Source: Oricola nitratireducens (GTDB taxonomy: Bacteria > Pseudomonadota > Alphaproteobacteria > Rhizobiales > Rhizobiaceae). Taken from it: a stretch of 64,000 bases of DNA. The position numbers were made by a program, and so were the translations under genes. Shown in pieces: positions 17,495 to 27,238 of this stretch (its first letter is position 1; each line of letters opens with the position of its first letter). The notes beneath the pieces are model-generated. The model was given only the letters and a program-made list of their open reading frames with translations. It made no database searches and was not told the DNA's origin. Location: the NCBI RefSeq assembly GCF_014904745.1, contig NZ_JACZCS010000029.1, positions 1 through 64,000 on the forward strand. Direction: 5' to 3'.

Positions 17495-19543
17495 TCACCC
17501 CGTCGGCGTGATTACTAGATTTCCGAACCGGTCGACTCGCGCTTCCAGTCCGGGGTCGACAAAAATCGTCGTGTCCGCCTGTTCGAGCAGTGCCGGTCCG
17601 GCAATTATGGCGTCCACTTTTAGGTCGAGGCGTTCGTAGACGCCGGCCTCGTGCGCCTGGCCATCGACATAGACATTTCGCGTGCCGGTCCGGCATGCAT
17701 CCGCGGGCTTGCCGCCGGACGGCGTGAATACCGCCATGTCGAGTTCCGGCCGCCGGCCGATCACCGCGACGCGATAGTTCATCACGCGCATCGGGATATT
17801 GCTGAGCAAGCGGCCGTAGGTTTCGCGATAGGCCACCTCGAAGGCCTCGCGGACCGCTTCGCACGTCAGACCGTTGCCCGGAATCGTGACGGGCACGTTC
17901 ACCGTATGCGTCTGGCCGAGATAGAGCATGTCGAGTTCATAGACGCGGTCGATCCCGGCAAAACTGACGCCGGCCTTGGCGAGCAGCGCTTCCGTTTCGT
18001 CCGCGACCTCCTTCATCTCCCGGCCGAGCGCCTCGGCGTCGATCTGGTCGAGCAGGCGATTCACGGTTTGCACGCGGTCGTGGCGCATGTCGGACACGAC
18101 GCACCCAAGTGCCGAGGTCACGCCGGGGAAGCGCGGCACAAGGGCGGAACCGAGGCCCACATCCTTGATCAGCGCGCCGGTGTGCAGCGCGCCGCCGCCG
18201 CCGAAGGGCATGGCCGCGAATTTCGCCGGATCGTGTCCTTTCTCGATGGAAACGAGGCGGATCGCGCCGGCCATTTTCGCGTTGGCGAGCTTCAGGATCG
18301 CTTCCGCCGCATCTTCGACGCCAAGTCCGAGCGGCTTGCCGATATGCGCCTCGATCGCCACCCGGGCCGCTTCGACATCGAGCCGGTCGAGCTTGCCGCC
18401 GATCGGCCGGTCGGGATTGATGCGGCCGAGCACGAGATTGGCGTCTGTGACCGTGGGTCGGTCGTTGCCGAGACCGTAGCAGACCGGTCCGGGATTGGAA
18501 CCCGCCGATTCCGGTCCAACCTGCAGCAGTCCGGACTTGTCGACCCAGGCGATCGAGCCGCCGCCGGCGCCGATAGTGGTAATCTCGATCATCGGCGTGC
18601 GGACCACCATGCCGAAATCGATCGCGGTCTGAGCGGCGAGTGCTGCCTCGCCATCGGCGATCAGCGAGACGTCGAATGACGTCCCGCCCATGTCGCAGGT
18701 GATGATATTGGGAAAACCGGCAGCCTTGGCGATTGCCGTGGCGGCGATGACGCCGGCCGCCGGCCCGGACAACGCCGTGCGCACCGGGTATCGCTTCGCC
18801 GTGTCGACCGACATCACGCCGCCATTCGACTGCACGATCAGGATGTCGCCCCCGAAGCTCCTGTTCGCCAGCCCGGATTCCAGCCGGTCGAGATAGGAGG
18901 AGACGACCGGTTGCAGATAGGCGTTCAGCGTCGCCGTCGACAGCCGCTCGAACTCGCGGATTTCCGGCAGGATTTCGGTCGCCGCCGTGACATAGGCGTT
19001 GGGCCATACCGAGCGCACCGCCTCCACCGCGCGTATCTCGTTGTCATTGTTGGCATAACCGTTGATGAAGAAGACGCAGACCGCCTCGCAGCCATTTTCG
19101 GCGAGCGTTTTCGCGCGGGCCTTGACCTCGTCTTCCGCAACTGCGCGCAACACCGAGCCGTCGGCCAGCACACGTTCGCCGACCTCCAGGCGGTCCGGCC
19201 GCTCGACGACTGGCGTAAAAGAACCCTTCAGCCCCCAAGTCGTCGGCCGGTCGCGCCGGCGCATTTCCAGCACGTCACGAAAGCCTTCGGTGGTGATGAT
19301 CCCGGTTCGCGCGCCCTTGCGCTCCAGCAGCGCATTCGTGCCGACCGTCGTGCCGTGAACGACGGTCCCGATTTCGCTGAAATCCCCGACAAGGCCGGAA
19401 ATCCCCTCGATGAAACCCTTCGACTGGTCCCCGCGCGTCGACGGAACCTTGCCGGTCATGACCTGTCCGCTCTGCTCGTCGAGCACGAAGATGTCGGTGA
19501 ACGTGCCGCCGACATCGACGCCAATGACATAGTACCCGCTCAT
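17495..19543 (-). CDS. hyuA: Hydantoinase/oxoprolinase family protein, subunit A
   Basis: A 682-residue protein with the actin-like ATPase signature GVDVGGTFTDIFV (8-20), the HyuA core (VVHGTTVGTNALLERKGA, SNGGVMSVDTAKRYPVRT, LSGPAAGV, CDMGGTSFDVSLI) and the C-terminal domain (ELDMLYLGQTHTVNVPV). With subunit B it hydrolyses a cyclic imide or lactam, usually with ATP, as in N-methylhydantoinase, 5-oxoprolinase and acetone carboxylase relatives. The ATG overlaps the stop of subunit B (ATGA). The substrate is not readable from sequence, but neighbours point to an imide whose product is a dicarboxylate or its half-amide. Confidence 0.92.
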   Translation of the reverse strand: MSGYYVIGVDVGGTFTDIFVLDEQSGQVMTGKVPSTRGDQSKGFIEGISGLVGDFSEIGTVVHGTTVGTNALLERKGARTGIITTEGFRDVLEMRRRDRPTTWGLKGSFTPVVERPDRLEVGERVLADGSVLRAVAEDEVKARAKTLAENGCEAVCVFFINGYANNDNEIRAVEAVRSVWPNAYVTAATEILPEIREFERLSTATLNAYLQPVVSSYLDRLESGLANRSFGGDILIVQSNGGVMSVDTAKRYPVRTALSGPAAGVIAATAIAKAAGFPNIITCDMGGTSFDVSLIADGEAALAAQTAIDFGMVVRTPMIEITTIGAGGGSIAWVDKSGLLQVGPESAGSNPGPVCYGLGNDRPTVTDANLVLGRINPDRPIGGKLDRLDVEAARVAIEAHIGKPLGLGVEDAAEAILKLANAKMAGAIRLVSIEKGHDPAKFAAMPFGGGGALHTGALIKDVGLGSALVPRFPGVTSALGCVVSDMRHDRVQTVNRLLDQIDAEALGREMKEVADETEALLAKAGVSFAGIDRVYELDMLYLGQTHTVNVPVTIPGNGLTCEAVREAFEVAYRETYGRLLSNIPMRVMNYRVAVIGRRPELDMAVFTPSGGKPADACRTGTRNVYVDGQAHEAGVYERLDLKVDAIIAGPALLEQADTTIFVDPGLEARVDRFGNLVITPTG

Positions 19544-21234
19544 TGGCGGCCCTCCGGCTCGTTGCCTTCGTAGCCGTATGTCGCCGCTGCAGCCTCCGCG
19601 CTGACATAGCCAAGTCGCACGTCGCGGGCAATTGCTTCCGGCGCGCGTCGGGCCGGGTCGCCGTGACCGCCGCCGCCCGGTGTCTCGAGCCGCACTTTCT
19701 GGCCCTTCTTCAGTTGAATGCCGATCATCTTGGACACCATCGGCGGTTCGTGCACGCCGTCATCCTGCTCGTAGATGAATCGATTGGTCGCGGCGTCGCC
19801 GCCGCCGGCCACGCCGCGCGGCGGGAACTTGCCGCGTTCGCCGAACAGGAACACGTCCGCCTTCTCCTCCAGCAGTTCGATCTCGTAAATCGCGCCCAAG
19901 CCGCCGCGGTATTCGCCAGGGCCGCCGGAATCCGGACGCAACGCCCATTGCGTGAAGCAGACCGGATAGGCGGCTTCCAGGATTTCAAGCGGCGGGATCG
20001 TGGCCGTGGAAATTGGCGCGTTACCGTGATTGAGGCCGTCGCCGTGGCCGTGTGCGCCGTGCCCGCCGCCAAAGAAGGAGAACATCACCCAGCGCTGGCC
20101 GTTGGCGCGGTGGCCGGCGAGCGACAATGCGTTGATGGTGCCATAGGCGCAGGCCATCGCCTCGTCCGGCGCGATCTTCGCGACCGCTTCAAAGACAACG
20201 TCGATTAGGCGCAGGATCGTCTCGGTGTAGCCGCCGACGGGTTTCGGCGCCTTCACCGACAGAAGCGAATCTCCGGCGATCCTGAATTCCACCGGCTCGA
20301 GCACGCCGGCATTGGCCGGCACGTCGCCGAAGATGTGTTTCAACGCCACGTAACAGGCGGCGATCGTGGTGGAACGCGAGATGTTGACCGGGCCGGCGCA
20401 CGCCGGCGAGGAGCGTGAAAAATCCATGACCATGCGGTCGCCGTCGATCGTCAGATCCAGCGCGATCTTCAATGGCTCGTCGACGATGCCGTCATTATCG
20501 AGGAAATCCTCCGCCGATACCGTGCCCGACGGCAGGCTCGCTATCTGAGCCCGCATCATTTGCGCCGCGCGCGCCTTCAATTCCACAAGACAGTCGGCAA
20601 CCGTGACATCCGAGTATTCGTCGATCAGCGCATGAATGCGCTTCTCGCCCAGCTCCAGCGCGTTGATCTGGCCGTTGAGATCGCCGTAGAGCGACAGCGG
20701 CAGCCGCGAGTTCGCGGAAAGGATGTCGACGATATCCTGGCGCCATTCGCCCTTGTCGTAGAGTTTCACCGGCGGGATGAGCATGCCTTCCTGGAAGCTC
20801 TCGGTGGCCACCGGATTGTAGTTACCCGGCACGTTGCCGCCGACGTCGTGCCAGTGGCCGACGGACGCGAGGAAGCAAAACACCCGGCCGTTTCGGAAAA
20901 CCGGCTTGACCAGCCGGAAATCGGACAGGTGCGTGCCGCCATCGTAGGGATCGTTGAAGATCCAGACATCGCCTTCGTGCACACCGCCCGATTTCGCGGC
21001 CTTGTCGATCACCGCCTTGACCGCAAACGCCATGACACCGACGAAAATGGGCAGACCGGACTTGCCCTGCACCATGGTCTCGCCGGTGTCGGCATCGTAG
21101 ATCCCGTGTGAGGCATCGTGGGCTTCCGCGATGATCGGATTGAAGGCGGAACGGAACAGCGTCGCGTCCATCTCGTCCGCAATCTGTTCGAGCCTTCCCT
21201 TCAGGATCGCCAGCGTTACGGCGTCGATGCTCAT
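19540..21234 (-). CDS. hyuB: Hydantoinase/oxoprolinase family protein, subunit B
   Basis: A 564-residue HyuB protein: EQIADEMDATLFRSAFNP at the N-terminus, DVWIFNDPYDGGTHLSD, GHWHDVGGNVPGN, and the Gly-rich C-terminal LRPDSGGPGEYRGGLG and LETPGGGGHGDP are diagnostic. It works as a heteromer with subunit A, whose start codon overlaps its stop. Its own start lies within 4 bp of the lyase gene upstream, so the block lyase-HyuB-HyuA-hydrolase-FAD enzyme is tightly packed and surely co-expressed. Confidence 0.93.
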   Translation of the reverse strand: MSIDAVTLAILKGRLEQIADEMDATLFRSAFNPIIAEAHDASHGIYDADTGETMVQGKSGLPIFVGVMAFAVKAVIDKAAKSGGVHEGDVWIFNDPYDGGTHLSDFRLVKPVFRNGRVFCFLASVGHWHDVGGNVPGNYNPVATESFQEGMLIPPVKLYDKGEWRQDIVDILSANSRLPLSLYGDLNGQINALELGEKRIHALIDEYSDVTVADCLVELKARAAQMMRAQIASLPSGTVSAEDFLDNDGIVDEPLKIALDLTIDGDRMVMDFSRSSPACAGPVNISRSTTIAACYVALKHIFGDVPANAGVLEPVEFRIAGDSLLSVKAPKPVGGYTETILRLIDVVFEAVAKIAPDEAMACAYGTINALSLAGHRANGQRWVMFSFFGGGHGAHGHGDGLNHGNAPISTATIPPLEILEAAYPVCFTQWALRPDSGGPGEYRGGLGAIYEIELLEEKADVFLFGERGKFPPRGVAGGGDAATNRFIYEQDDGVHEPPMVSKMIGIQLKKGQKVRLETPGGGGHGDPARRAPEAIARDVRLGYVSAEAAAATYGYEGNEPEGRQ

Positions 21235-22106
21235 TTCTCGCTGCCTCCATCATAGCGTTGGCCGGCTGCGAGCAGATCCGGCGTTCCGATCAGGTCGTTC
21301 AGCCCGGCGAAATCGAACATGCGGTGCCGAAAGGCGGCATTTGAGCCCTCGGCCATCAGATTGGCGTAGTAGTCGCGCGCGGTTCGGGCGATGGCGCGAA
21401 CCACGCCGCCGGGAAAGATCACGAAGCTGAAGCCAAAAGCTTCGAGGTCGTTTGCGCCGAGCGCCGGCGTCTTTCCCCCTTCCACCATGTTGGCCATCAG
21501 CGGCACGCGGCCGGTAAATCGCGAGACGACGCCCTTCAGCTGTTCCAGCGTCTGCGGCGCTTCCACGAAAAGCATGTCGGCGCCCGCCTCCAAATAGGCC
21601 TCGGCTCGGTCGAGAGCGGCATCGAAACCTTCCACGGCGATAGCGTCCGTGCGCCCGATGATCAGCATGTCGTCACTGGCCCGAGCATCGCAGGCGGCAG
21701 CGATCTTGCCGGCCATTTCGCCGGTGGACACCAGCGTCTTGCCAGCCAGGTGGCCGCATCGTTTCGGCAGCGTCTGGTCCTCAAGCTGGATTGCACTGGC
21801 GCCCACGCGCTCGAAAACCCGAACCGTTCGCTGAACATTCAGCGCATTGCCGAATCCATTGTCGCCGTCGACGACGATGGGCAGCGCGATGCGATCACGC
21901 AGGACGGCGATGGTATCGGCAACCTCGCTCATCGAAACCAGGCCGATGTCCGGGCGGCCGAAGCGCGTATAGGCGATCGAAGCGCCGGACAGGTAAACCG
22001 CTTCGGCGCCTGCCTGCTCCGCTATCAGGCCCGTCAGGGCATCGTAGACGCCGGGGGCAACCAGGATTCTCTTGTCGCCGAGCCGGTCCTTAAGGCGCGT
22101 GCTCAT
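21231..22106 (-). CDS. Isocitrate lyase / PEP mutase family lyase (dimethylmalate- or methylisocitrate-lyase-like)
   Basis: A 291-residue TIM barrel. VDGDNGFGNALNV (Asp80 and Asp82, Mg2+ binding), EDQTLPKRCGH (Cys117 in the KxCGH loop) and IIGRTDA mark the isocitrate-lyase superfamily; the Cys loop indicates a C-C lyase rather than a PEP mutase. Relatives cleave methylisocitrate, dimethylmalate or oxaloacetate to pyruvate plus a second acid. It directly follows a LeuCD-like hydratase (4-bp overlap), the same pair as DmdAB and dimethylmalate lyase in nicotinate-fermenting clostridia, which supports the order hydration then cleavage. Confidence 0.85.
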   Translation of the reverse strand: MSTRLKDRLGDKRILVAPGVYDALTGLIAEQAGAEAVYLSGASIAYTRFGRPDIGLVSMSEVADTIAVLRDRIALPIVVDGDNGFGNALNVQRTVRVFERVGASAIQLEDQTLPKRCGHLAGKTLVSTGEMAGKIAAACDARASDDMLIIGRTDAIAVEGFDAALDRAEAYLEAGADMLFVEAPQTLEQLKGVVSRFTGRVPLMANMVEGGKTPALGANDLEAFGFSFVIFPGGVVRAIARTARDYYANLMAEGSNAAFRHRMFDFAGLNDLIGTPDLLAAGQRYDGGSEK

Positions 22107-22606
22107 GCTTTTTTTCCCTTCCTTTCGGCCGCTAACCGTTTCTTGAGATGCGGCACGAGACCGCCATCGGCGAGCAGGATCTTCAAATTGTCCGGCAACG
22201 GATCAAGCCACACCGCGCGCACCTTGTCCGACAGGTCGAGCAGGTTGTTATCGATATCCAGCCAAACCGTATCGCCGTCCTCCACCGGGGACGGGTCGGC
22301 AGCGGTCAGCACCGGCAAGCCGAGATTGATCGCGTTACGATAGAAAATGCCGGCAAACGACTGGGCCACGACGCCCGCAATGCCGAGAAGCTTCAGGGCT
22401 TCGGCGGCCTGCTCGCGCGAAGAGCCGATGCCGAAATTGCGTCCGGCAACAATGACATCACCCGGCTTGACGGTCTCCGCGAAATCCGGCCGCACGCCCT
22501 CAAGACAATGGGAGGCCAGTTCGGCGATCCCGCCCGACATATACTGCCCCGGCGCCAGTTGGTCGGTATCGACATTGTCACCGAGGAGAAAGACGCGACC
22601 GGTCAT
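22103..22606 (-). CDS. Aconitase/isopropylmalate-isomerase family hydratase, small subunit (LeuD-like)
   Basis: A 167-residue swivel domain. GDNVDTDQLAPGQYM and GRNFGIGSSREQAAEALKLL are the small-subunit motifs that contact the substrate and the large subunit. The start ATG at 22606 overlaps the stop of the large subunit (ATGA). Together they form a 4Fe-4S (de)hydratase. Leucine biosynthesis is unlikely because the neighbours are catabolic and no leuB or leuA is present; maleate, citraconate or dimethylmaleate hydratase are better candidates. Confidence 0.88.
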   Translation of the reverse strand: MTGRVFLLGDNVDTDQLAPGQYMSGGIAELASHCLEGVRPDFAETVKPGDVIVAGRNFGIGSSREQAAEALKLLGIAGVVAQSFAGIFYRNAINLGLPVLTAADPSPVEDGDTVWLDIDNNLLDLSDKVRAVWLDPLPDNLKILLADGGLVPHLKKRLAAERKGKKA

Positions 22607-23880
22607 GACACCGCCTCCGGGAGCATGTCGCGCGGATCGGCAAGCCGGCCGGTTACCGCGGATGCAGCGACCGTATAAGGCGAAGCGAGCCAGACCTTGG
22701 AGGACGCCGCGCCCATGCGGCCCTTGAAGTTGCGTGCCGTCGACGAGACGCAGGTGACATCCTCGCCGAGCCGGTGCGTGCCGTAGCCGGCGCATATTCC
22801 GCAGGCGTTCGGCAGGATCTTCGCGCCGGCTTCTTCCAGCGCACCAAGAATGCCCTCTGCGGCGGCACGGTCCTGGTCGCGTTTCGATGCCGGGGCGACA
22901 AGAAGCTCCACGCCAGGTGCGGCCTTGCGGCCTTTCAGGATTTCCGCCGCCGCCTTCAGGTCGACATACTTGGCGCCGGTGCAGGCACCGACATAGGCGA
23001 CGTCGATCCGTACCTCCCCCGCCTCGCCAACAGAAGCGGAATTGGCCGGCGAGTGCGGCGCGGCTGCCTGCGGCTCGAGGCTCGAAGCGTCGAAGGCGTG
23101 GCGTTCCAGCAGCGCAGCATCCGGATCGGTGCAAAGGCCGGCATAGTCGCCCGGGTCGCCGCCAACATCGCGCAGCCATTCGGCAGTCGTTTCATCCGGC
23201 GCGATGAGGCCCGCCTGCGCGCCGAGTTCCGCCGCCATGTTCGATAGTGTCATGCGTTCCTGCATCGAAAGTGCGCGAACGGCGGAACCGGCATACTCGA
23301 CGGCCTGGTATTGTCCACCATCCATGCCGAGCCGCGTGCAGGATTTCAGCATCATGTCTTTTGCGGTCACGCCGCGCGGCAACTGCCCCTCCCACTCGAT
23401 CATGATGGTTTCCGGCACCTTGATCCAGATTTCGCCGGTCGCCAGGACGCCTGCCATTTCGGTTGCGCCGACTCCGAACATGTAGGCGCCAAACGCGCCG
23501 CCAGTGGGCGAATGGCTGTCGCCGCCGACCACGAACATTCCCGGCTTGAGATGGCCGCGTTCCGGAAGAACGACATGGCAGATGCCCTCACCGTCATGGA
23601 AGGGAACGCCGCGCCGCTTCGCCCATTGCCGGGTCAGTTCGAGAATACGGGCGCCTTCGTCGGTTTCGCCGGGCACGAAGTGATCGGAGATCAGGACGAC
23701 CTTTTGCGCATCGAACAGGCCGACGCCGAGCTCCTGCAGGACCGGCTCGACCCGGCGCGGCCCGCCGGAATCATGGATCATGGCGAGATCCACCGTGGCA
23801 GTGACGATCTCGCCCGGTGTTACGCTCTTGCGGCCTGCGGCGCGGGCGATGATCTTTTGCGCTAGTGTCGTGCCCATCAT
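22603..23880 (-). CDS. Aconitase/isopropylmalate-isomerase family hydratase, large subunit (LeuC-like)
   Basis: A 425-residue protein with the three Fe-S ligands Cys300 (GACTGAKY) and Cys360/Cys363 (NACGIC), and the family strings VVGGDSHSPTGGAFGAYMFGVG and ASSKVWLASPYTVAASAVTG. It would add water to, or remove it from, an unsaturated dicarboxylate. It overlaps LivF (start and stop within 4 bp), so importer and enzymes are translated as one block. LeuCD relatives with known catabolic roles are maleate hydratase and 2,3-dimethylmalate dehydratase; which applies here is open. Confidence 0.9.
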   Translation of the reverse strand: MMGTTLAQKIIARAAGRKSVTPGEIVTATVDLAMIHDSGGPRRVEPVLQELGVGLFDAQKVVLISDHFVPGETDEGARILELTRQWAKRRGVPFHDGEGICHVVLPERGHLKPGMFVVGGDSHSPTGGAFGAYMFGVGATEMAGVLATGEIWIKVPETIMIEWEGQLPRGVTAKDMMLKSCTRLGMDGGQYQAVEYAGSAVRALSMQERMTLSNMAAELGAQAGLIAPDETTAEWLRDVGGDPGDYAGLCTDPDAALLERHAFDASSLEPQAAAPHSPANSASVGEAGEVRIDVAYVGACTGAKYVDLKAAAEILKGRKAAPGVELLVAPASKRDQDRAAAEGILGALEEAGAKILPNACGICAGYGTHRLGEDVTCVSSTARNFKGRMGAASSKVWLASPYTVAASAVTGRLADPRDMLPEAVS

Positions 23881-24581
23881 GCCAGCCCCAGATAGGCGCG
23901 CTGCAAATCGGGATCGTCCATCAGAACGGACGGCTTTCCCGAAAGGCGGATGTGACCGTTTTCCATCACGAAGGCGCGGTCCGCGATTTCCATCGACTGC
24001 AGGACATTCTGCTCCACGAGCAGGATCGTCAGTCCTTCCGCCTTCAGTTTGGCGATGAGGTCGAACATCTCCTCGACAAGCAACGGCGACAGGCCGATCG
24101 ACGGCTCGTCGAGGATCAGAAGTTCGGGTTCGGCCATCATTCCCCGACCGATCGCCAGCATCTGCTGTTCGCCACCCGAAAGCGTTCCCGCCTTTTGCGC
24201 GAAACGTTCCCTGAGGCGCGGAAACACAGTGGCGACATGATCGATGTTCTGACTGCGGCTGCCCTTGCCGCGTCGATAGGCGCCGAGTTCGAGGTTTTCG
24301 CGCACGGTCAGGTTGGGGAAAATGTGCCGGCCCTCGGGCACATGGATCAGCCCGCGATCGACGACGGCCTGCGCGCCGAGACCGGCGATGCTGGCTCCAT
24401 TGAACACGATGCTTCCCGACCAGGCGGGCACGAGCCCCGAAAGAACGCCGGCGAACGTCGTCTTGCCGACGCCGTTGGAGCCGAGTAGCGCGACGATCTC
24501 GCCTTTCGAAATGTCGAGATCGACACCGCGCAGCACTTCCACGGCGCCGTACCCTGCCTTCAGTTCCCTGACCTCAAGCAT
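23877..24581 (-). CDS. livF: Branched-chain amino acid-type ABC transporter ATP-binding protein (LivF)
   Basis: A 234-residue ATPase with Walker A GSNGVGKTT, signature LSGGEQQMLAIGR and Walker B LLILDEPS. The pattern EGRHIFPNLTVRENL and the C-terminal LLVEQN identify the LivF subgroup. It overlaps LivG (8 bp). Members of this family import not only amino acids but amides, urea and aromatic or dicarboxylic acids, so the cargo here is probably the compound degraded by the downstream enzymes. Confidence 0.95.
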   Translation of the reverse strand: MLEVRELKAGYGAVEVLRGVDLDISKGEIVALLGSNGVGKTTFAGVLSGLVPAWSGSIVFNGASIAGLGAQAVVDRGLIHVPEGRHIFPNLTVRENLELGAYRRGKGSRSQNIDHVATVFPRLRERFAQKAGTLSGGEQQMLAIGRGMMAEPELLILDEPSIGLSPLLVEEMFDLIAKLKAEGLTILLVEQNVLQSMEIADRAFVMENGHIRLSGKPSVLMDDPDLQRAYLGLA

Positions 24582-25320
24582 GGATACCCTGCCTTTCGGC
24601 GATGCGCTTCGCCATGCCCTTGCCGAGATAGGCTTCGATCACCTTTTCGTCGGTCACGATTTCGGCGGGCGTTCCCTCGGCGATCACCTCGCCCTGGTTG
24701 AGCACCCAACTGTACTCCGACAGGCTCATCACCGCCTGCATCACGTGTTCGATCATGAAGATCGTGATGCCGGATTGTCGGATATCCCTGATGACCGGGA
24801 TTACGTCGCGGATTTCGGACGGGTTGAGACCGGCGAGTACCTCGTCGAAAAGGATCAGCTTGGGATCGGTCGCGAGCGCGCGCGCAACTTCCAGCCGCTT
24901 GCGCCCGGCAACTGTCAGGGACGCGGCATCGAGATCGAGACGATCGCCAAGACCGACGCGATGCGCGACCTCTTCGGCACGGGCGAGTGCATCGGCGCGC
25001 GAGGCGCGATGTAGATGCGCGCCGACGGCGATGTTCTCGCGCACGGTCTGTCCGGTAAAAGGCTGCACGATCTGAAAGGTTCGCACCATTCCGCGCCGGG
25101 CAATGGCTTCGGGCGCCATTCCGGTGATATCCTCGCCGAGAAAATGCACGCTGCCCGCGTCCGGTTTCAGGAAACCCGTGATCTGGGCGAAAAGCGTTGT
25201 CTTGCCTGACCCGTTCGGCCCGATCAGCGATGTGATATGGCCTTCAGGCACCGTCAGGGTCACATCGCGCGAGGCTCGCACGCCGCCGAAAGACTTGCAG
25301 ATGCCGCGGATCTCAAGCAC
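24574..25320 (-). CDS. livG: Branched-chain amino acid-type ABC transporter ATP-binding protein (LivG)
   Basis: A 248-residue ATPase: Walker A GPNGSGKTT, the LivG-specific RTFQIVQPFTGQTVRENI, and IFMIEHVMQAVM near the C-terminus. The start is a GTG at 25320 (VLEIRGICKSFGG), overlapping the end of livM by 8 bp; longer reading upstream gives non-homologous sequence. The signature helix reads LTVAGRKRLEVARAL, a common LivG variant in place of LSGGQ. Forms a heterodimeric motor with LivF. Confidence 0.93.
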   Translation of the reverse strand: MLEIRGICKSFGGVRASRDVTLTVPEGHITSLIGPNGSGKTTLFAQITGFLKPDAGSVHFLGEDITGMAPEAIARRGMVRTFQIVQPFTGQTVRENIAVGAHLHRASRADALARAEEVAHRVGLGDRLDLDAASLTVAGRKRLEVARALATDPKLILFDEVLAGLNPSEIRDVIPVIRDIRQSGITIFMIEHVMQAVMSLSEYSWVLNQGEVIAEGTPAEIVTDEKVIEAYLGKGMAKRIAERQGIHA

Positions 25321-26287
25321 GGGGCATCTCCCCGGATGCCGCGCGACGCCGAACGCCGAGACGCGCGAGCAATCCCGCCAGGCCACGCGGCATGAACATG
25401 ACCATGACCACCAGCAGTGCCCCATACAGTGCCAGGCTGATACCCGGGACATCTCCGATCAGTTCGCGCGTAGCTTCCGAAACGACATGTAAGGCCGCCG
25501 CTCCGAGCAGCGGACCGAACAAAGTCCCCATGCCGCCAATGATCGGTACGAGCAGGCTTTCCACCGAGATCGCCGGCCCATAGGCGATATACGGATCGAG
25601 ATAGAGAAAGTACTGAGCGTAGAAGATGCCAGCTAGACCGCTGAACAGCCCGGACAGCATGATCGCACCCATCTTGACGCGAAAGGCATTGACGCCGAGC
25701 GCCCGCGCGGCGTCCTCGTTATCGCGCACGGCGGCAAGCGAAGCGCCGAAGCGGGAGTGGCCGATCCACCAGACGACAAGGAAGCTCGAAAGGGTCAGTA
25801 CCCAGATCAGGAAGAAGAAGCCTGTCTTGGTCTCGAACTGCATGTTGGCCGCGCCAGGCGCGAGCGGGATCAGGATGCCGACGCCGGCCCCGGTAAAACC
25901 CACCGAGTTCGAAAGGATGCGCAGCACTTCCGCGAAGGCCAGCGTCACCAGCGCGAAATAGGAACCGCGCAGGCCGTATCGGAACGTGGCGAAGCCGATG
26001 AAGGCCGCGACTGCCATCGAAAATAGCGCACCGATTACCAGGCCGATCCACGGATTAACGCCAAGCTGTACCTGCAGCACCGCAACCGTGTATGCGCCAG
26101 TACCGAAATAGGCCGCATGTCCGAAAGAGAACTGCCCGCCATAGCCGCCAAGGATATTCCAGGCCTGCCCGAGCAGAGCCGCGTAGAGCACCATGATGAT
26201 CACGTTCTGAGTGAATTCCGAGGTGATGATGGCAGGCGCCGCGGCGATAAACGCAAAAACAACGGCGAGGATGACAAGCTGGCGCAT
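25313..26287 (-). CDS. livM: Branched-chain amino acid-type ABC transporter permease (LivM)
   Basis: A 324-residue inner-membrane permease with eight to nine hydrophobic segments. GQAWNILGGYGGQFSFGHAA, followed by YGLRGSYFALVTLAFAEVLR, and GGMGTLFGPLLGAA are LivM landmarks. The C-terminal ten residues are basic. Located between livH (4 bp upstream) and livG (overlap) in a canonical order. Confidence 0.94.
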   Translation of the reverse strand: MRQLVILAVVFAFIAAAPAIITSEFTQNVIIMVLYAALLGQAWNILGGYGGQFSFGHAAYFGTGAYTVAVLQVQLGVNPWIGLVIGALFSMAVAAFIGFATFRYGLRGSYFALVTLAFAEVLRILSNSVGFTGAGVGILIPLAPGAANMQFETKTGFFFLIWVLTLSSFLVVWWIGHSRFGASLAAVRDNEDAARALGVNAFRVKMGAIMLSGLFSGLAGIFYAQYFLYLDPYIAYGPAISVESLLVPIIGGMGTLFGPLLGAAALHVVSEATRELIGDVPGISLALYGALLVVMVMFMPRGLAGLLARLGVRRRAASGEMPRA

Positions 26288-26291
26288 CGGA

Positions 26292-27164
26292 TCACACCTT
26301 GTGCCCGAGAAGGCCCTGCGGCCTGAACATCAGGACGAGGATGAAGATGACGAAGATGCCAATCTGGCCGAGGCTTTCGCCGAGGAACAGCCCGCCCAGA
26401 GCTTCCACGACACCGATGATGAGTCCGCCGATCAGCGCACCGACGAACGAACCCATGCCGCCGAGCACGACGATGGTGAAGGCGATCAGCACGAAACCGT
26501 GTCCGACGGACGGTGTCACGTAATAGCTCGGCAGGAGCAGGCAGGCCGCTACGCCGAGACAGGCAATGCCGAGCCCGAAGCTCATGGCGTAGACGTGATC
26601 CGCGTTGATGCCAACGAGTTGCGCGCCCTTGCGTTCCCTGGCAATCGCCCGGATGGCGCGGCCAAGGTCGGTCTTGGACATCACCAGCCACAATGCGGCG
26701 GCGCTGATCAACGCGCCGAAAAAGGCGATGACCTTCGGCAGCGGCAGGAAGGCGCCAAGGAACTCGACCGTCTCGAAGGAATAGGGCGTGTCGACGATCC
26801 GCGTGTCGGAGCGGAAGAAATAGAGCGCCAGATTCTCGATGACGATAGACAGACCCAGTGTGACCAAAAGGATGTTTTCGTCGCGGCCGTGGCTTGCCCG
26901 CCCGATTATGCCGCGCTGGAGACCATAACCCAGGACGAACATGGCCGGCGGCACGATCAGCAAGGCGACATAGGGATCGATCCCGAGCCGCGTATTGAGG
27001 AACCAGACGGCGTAGAGGCCGACCATCAGTAGCGCGCCGTGCGCGAAATTGATGATGTGAAGCACTCCATAGATCAGCGTCAGCCCGAGCGCGATCAGCG
27101 CGTAGAGCGCACCTGTCGTCAGCCCGTTCAGGAGAGACGGTACGATGATGGCTAGGTCCGGCAT
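26292..27164 (-). CDS. livH: Branched-chain amino acid-type ABC transporter permease (LivH)
   Basis: A 290-residue permease: LNGLTTGALYALIALGLTLI at the N-terminus, IINFAHGALLMVGLY, and GGMGSFVGALIGGLIIG are LivH signatures. Eight membrane segments are expected. It pairs with LivM to form the translocation channel and follows the substrate-binding protein gene by about 75 bp. Confidence 0.95.
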   Translation of the reverse strand: MPDLAIIVPSLLNGLTTGALYALIALGLTLIYGVLHIINFAHGALLMVGLYAVWFLNTRLGIDPYVALLIVPPAMFVLGYGLQRGIIGRASHGRDENILLVTLGLSIVIENLALYFFRSDTRIVDTPYSFETVEFLGAFLPLPKVIAFFGALISAAALWLVMSKTDLGRAIRAIARERKGAQLVGINADHVYAMSFGLGIACLGVAACLLLPSYYVTPSVGHGFVLIAFTIVVLGGMGSFVGALIGGLIIGVVEALGGLFLGESLGQIGIFVIFILVLMFRPQGLLGHKV

Positions 27165-27238
27165 GGCTTGGTCCGGTTCGGGGTTTGCGGGATATGTGCC
27201 CGGGCGCGGCGTGGCGCCCGGGACCGTTGAGGACTGTC

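Noticed and set aside
22103-23880. Leucine biosynthesis genes leuCD
   Set aside because: The neighbours are catabolic and importer genes, and no leuA or leuB is present; a catabolic hydratase of the same family is more likely.
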